Origin: Nitrospinota bacterium
Lineage (GTDB): Bacteria; Nitrospinota; Nitrospinia; UBA9942
Assembly: GCA_016234205.1 (NCBI GenBank)
Contig: JACRGN010000370.1
Location: forward strand, 1-23,610
Direction of reading: 5' to 3'
Length of the DNA: 23,610 bases
Part shown: positions 21,907 through 23,610 of the stretch, in pieces
Layout: every line of letters begins with the position of its first letter
How positions within the stretch are numbered: the stretch's first letter is position 1
Position numbers and translations under genes: made by a program
The notes under the pieces: model-generated
What the model was told of the DNA's origin: nothing
What the model saw: the letters and a program-made list of their open reading frames with translations, nothing else
Database searches by the model: none

Positions 21907-23058
21907 TCACCTTGAAAAAACCTTCTCATCCCTGTTCATCTCTATCTTCATCTCAGTCTCCTGAAGGAGGAGCGGTTTATACAGATAGTCAACCCATGCT
22001 GAAACTGTTACATCCATAATTTCAGGGATATTGAATATAAACTCCTCAATCCTGACCTCTTTTGGTCCTATACGGTTATCCTTGATAATAGAAGCCCCTC
22101 TCCCAAGCATTATCTCACTATCCTTAACTAACTCCCTTCCGTCTTTCCCGATAATAATCTTTTCAAATAGTCTCTTCTCACTATAGACTTTATTTTTAGG
22201 AGTTCTCACCTCACAGTTGAGTATCAGCTTTCTTGTAGGCATACCTGTAGGAACCATATGCCCCGACCCTGCATTCTCAATACTGACAGACACAGAAAAT
22301 TTATCCTTTACCCTCTTTGTCTCCTTTATCTTCACCTGCAATACCTTTTTCAATTGCACTATAGAGTGTCCCCCCTGGAGATTATGGTCATTTATATCTC
22401 TCATCTCCTTTGAGGTTGAAGCCTTTGCCACTTTCCCTTCAATCCTTGGCATATGGCAGTCCTGACACTGTTTCCCCTCCTCTGCATAAGAACTCCCCTT
22501 CCATTCAGAATATGTCCCCATTATACTCAATCCATTATCACTTACATACTCATGACACGAGGCACACAGTTCAGAACTCAGATGCAATTTTGAATATTCC
22601 ACCTTATGCTCCTTTACCTCTCCACCCTTTAACGGTCCCCTCTTTATCAAACTAATCTCCCTTATAAAAGGGTCTTTCCTGTCATTCAGGTTTACACCCT
22701 TCAGTGTATGGCAGAAGTCACAGCTTACACCTTCGTTTGAAAGCTTAGTTGTCAACTCATAGTCTTTTGTTACCAGAACAGTAGGGGAATGGCATTTAAG
22801 GCATAGAATTTTTGCCTCTCCTCCACTGATTGCATAAGCTTCAATATAGGATGTATAAAATATAGGGTCTTTTACAGCAAGGGCATGGACAGAGTCGCTC
22901 CACTTGTTATACATATCTGAATGACACTCGGCACATAACTCGCTGGAATTATATTCATTGTTTTTGAGCTGGACTTTCTTATCCCTACTGAAGGCTGATA
23001 TATTTGCTGAGTAAAGAAGGGCAGAGATTAGAACTAAAAGAGATATACCTTTATACAT
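21907..23058 (-). CDS. Pentaheme cytochrome c of the c554 type
   Basis: A 383-residue periplasmic cytochrome with an N-terminal signal (hydrophobic 5-21, ending near SAFS) and five CxxCH haem sites at 42-46, 86-90, 113-117, 165-169 and 198-202. The C-terminal domain has GSGHMVPTGMPTRKL (264-278), seen in relatives of cytochrome c554, followed by beta-rich sequence. It is the first gene of the operon with Rieske, b6 and subunit IV, and probably replaces cytochrome c1 or f as electron acceptor. Haem attachment would need the CcdA pathway. The leader carries a GTTCG/CGAAC element right before the ATG. Confidence 0.92.
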   Translation of the reverse strand: MYKGISLLVLISALLYSANISAFSRDKKVQLKNNEYNSSELCAECHSDMYNKWSDSVHALAVKDPIFYTSYIEAYAISGGEAKILCLKCHSPTVLVTKDYELTTKLSNEGVSCDFCHTLKGVNLNDRKDPFIREISLIKRGPLKGGEVKEHKVEYSKLHLSSELCASCHEYVSDNGLSIMGTYSEWKGSSYAEEGKQCQDCHMPRIEGKVAKASTSKEMRDINDHNLQGGHSIVQLKKVLQVKIKETKRVKDKFSVSVSIENAGSGHMVPTGMPTRKLILNCEVRTPKNKVYSEKRLFEKIIIGKDGRELVKDSEIMLGRGASIIKDNRIGPKEVRIEEFIFNIPEIMDVTVSAWVDYLYKPLLLQETEMKIEMNRDEKVFSR

Positions 23059-23059
23059 A

Positions 23060-23081
23060 GTTCGGCATGCTCACTACGAAC
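23060..23081 (-). repeat. GTTCG/CGAAC element at the cytochrome start codon
   Basis: GTTCG (23060-23064) and CGAAC (23077-23081) flank GCATGCTCACTA. On the minus strand this gives a hairpin whose loop holds GTGAG, the only Shine-Dalgarno-like sequence for the cytochrome ATG at 23058. The core matches 13 of 15 bases of the element inside the TatD/radical SAM gene (4171-4187). Confidence 0.6.
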
Positions 23082-23128
23082 CCAATTTTGAATTTTATTC
23101 TCCGCTGACTTATGGTAAATTTTAATTA

Positions 23129-23157
23129 ATGCTACTATGGTAAAAGGGATATGTCAA
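23129..23157 (-). promoter_or_regulatory. Promoter of the cytochrome bc-type operon
   Basis: On the minus strand TTGACA (23157-23152), a 17-base spacer and TAGCAT (23134-23129). It gives a leader of about 65 bases before the cytochrome ATG. Confidence 0.6.
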
Positions 23158-23206
23158 ACTTAATCCCTTTTTAATAGGATGCTGATTTCATAGAAGACGG
23201 CACTGC

Positions 23207-23272
23207 TGTCATTCTGAGGGCAAAGCCAGAAGAATCTAAAAACTGAGATTCCTCACTTCGTTCGGAATGACA
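23207..23272. repeat. TGTCATTCTGAG inverted repeat
   Basis: TGTCATTCTGAGGGC at 23207 faces GTTCGGAATGACA ending at 23272, with an inner AGAATCT/GAGATTCC pair. This resembles the TGTCATTCTGAGCGAAG elements seen between genes in many bacterial genomes. It lies between the divergent cytochrome operon and PolX gene. Confidence 0.75.
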
Positions 23273-23311
23273 TTTCAGCGTTAATCTGCGTTCATTATAA
23301 GAGGTGTTTTT

Positions 23312-23610
23312 ATGAAAAATCTTGAGATAGCACAAATTTTTGAAAGAATAGCGGATATTCTGGAGTTTAAGGGTGAGAACAGATTTAAAATAAATGCCTA
23401 CAGGAAGGCATCCAGAATAATCGGGAGTATTAGTGAAGATATTGAGCATCTCCATGAGGAGAATAGGCTGATGGAGATTCCCGGTGTCGGGAGTGGTATT
23501 GCCGAGAAGATTTCAGAGTTTCTTGATACCGGGAAGATGACAAAATATGAAGAGGCAATGAAAGGTATTGAAGAGGGGCTTATAAAACTCATGGATGTCC
23601 CGGGGATTGG
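23312..23610 (+). CDS. polX: Family X DNA polymerase PolX, N-terminal part
   Basis: The first 99 codons of a gene running off the right edge. The protein starts with the helical PolX N-terminus (IAQIFERIADILEFKGEN, then FKINAYRKASRII). Two helix-hairpin-helix signatures follow, IPGVGSGIAEKI and VPGIG. Bacterial PolX enzymes combine a gap-filling polymerase with a PHP exonuclease; those parts lie outside the window. GAGGTG seven bases upstream supports the ATG. It diverges from the cytochrome operon. Confidence 0.9.
   Translation, partial: MKNLEIAQIFERIADILEFKGENRFKINAYRKASRIIGSISEDIEHLHEENRLMEIPGVGSGIAEKISEFLDTGKMTKYEEAMKGIEEGLIKLMDVPGI

Overview
The window looks like a chromosomal piece of a Gram-negative, anaerobic or microaerophilic bacterium. 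A lipoprotein and a TonB-dependent receptor remnant imply an outer membrane. Rubrerythrin and a rubredoxin-like protein imply oxidative defence in an anaerobe. MenG and a b6-type cytochrome with a pentaheme cytochrome c imply a menaquinone respiratory chain. A deltaproteobacterial or Nitrospirota-like lineage would fit, but this is inference from gene content only.

Layout. Positions 1-27 hold the start of a minus-strand gene whose ribosome binding site lies in a strong hairpin. 181-918 is a lipoprotein, converging on a GAF-GAF-adenylate cyclase (902-2641, minus). 2824-3757 holds rubrerythrin and a rubredoxin-like protein (plus). 3843-6084 holds a TatD/radical SAM fusion and CcdA (minus). 6280-6722 is a truncated TonB receptor ending at the 3' end of a YchF-type ATPase (6723-7781, minus). 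A tRNA-Gln(CTG) is at 7847-7920. MenG is on the minus strand; a site-2-type protease, CoaE and a coiled-coil protein follow on the plus strand.

11146-16253 is an AT-rich defence island. It encodes a DNA methyltransferase, a DpnII-like restriction endonuclease, a GmrSD-type DUF262/DUF1524 nuclease, a second (beta-type) methyltransferase and a small acidic protein. The four large genes overlap or lie within 11 bases of each other and lack Shine-Dalgarno sequences, as if acquired from a lineage that rarely uses them. The pairing of a GmrSD-type nuclease with dedicated methyltransferases is the best candidate for an undescribed system here.

AcpS and the NAD(P)HX repair enzyme NnrE/NnrD follow, split by a ParE-type toxin-antitoxin pair. 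The right part (18941-23058, minus) holds YtxH and DUF948 stress-type genes, then a quinol:cytochrome c oxidoreductase operon transcribed as pentaheme cytochrome, Rieske protein, cytochrome b6, subunit IV. The window ends in the start of a PolX-type DNA polymerase gene.

The intergenic spaces are unusual. Nearly every gap holds an imperfect inverted repeat from one of several families: AGGTTA-hexamer hairpins (3 copies), CGTGTTCATTCGTGG hairpins (2), CACAGAG hairpins (2), CTGCGT hairpins, a GTCATTCTGAG hairpin, an ACAGGCTGTTGA hairpin, and GTTCG/CGAAC elements. One of the last sits inside a coding region and another carries a ribosome binding site. No intergenic gap exceeds 300 bases.
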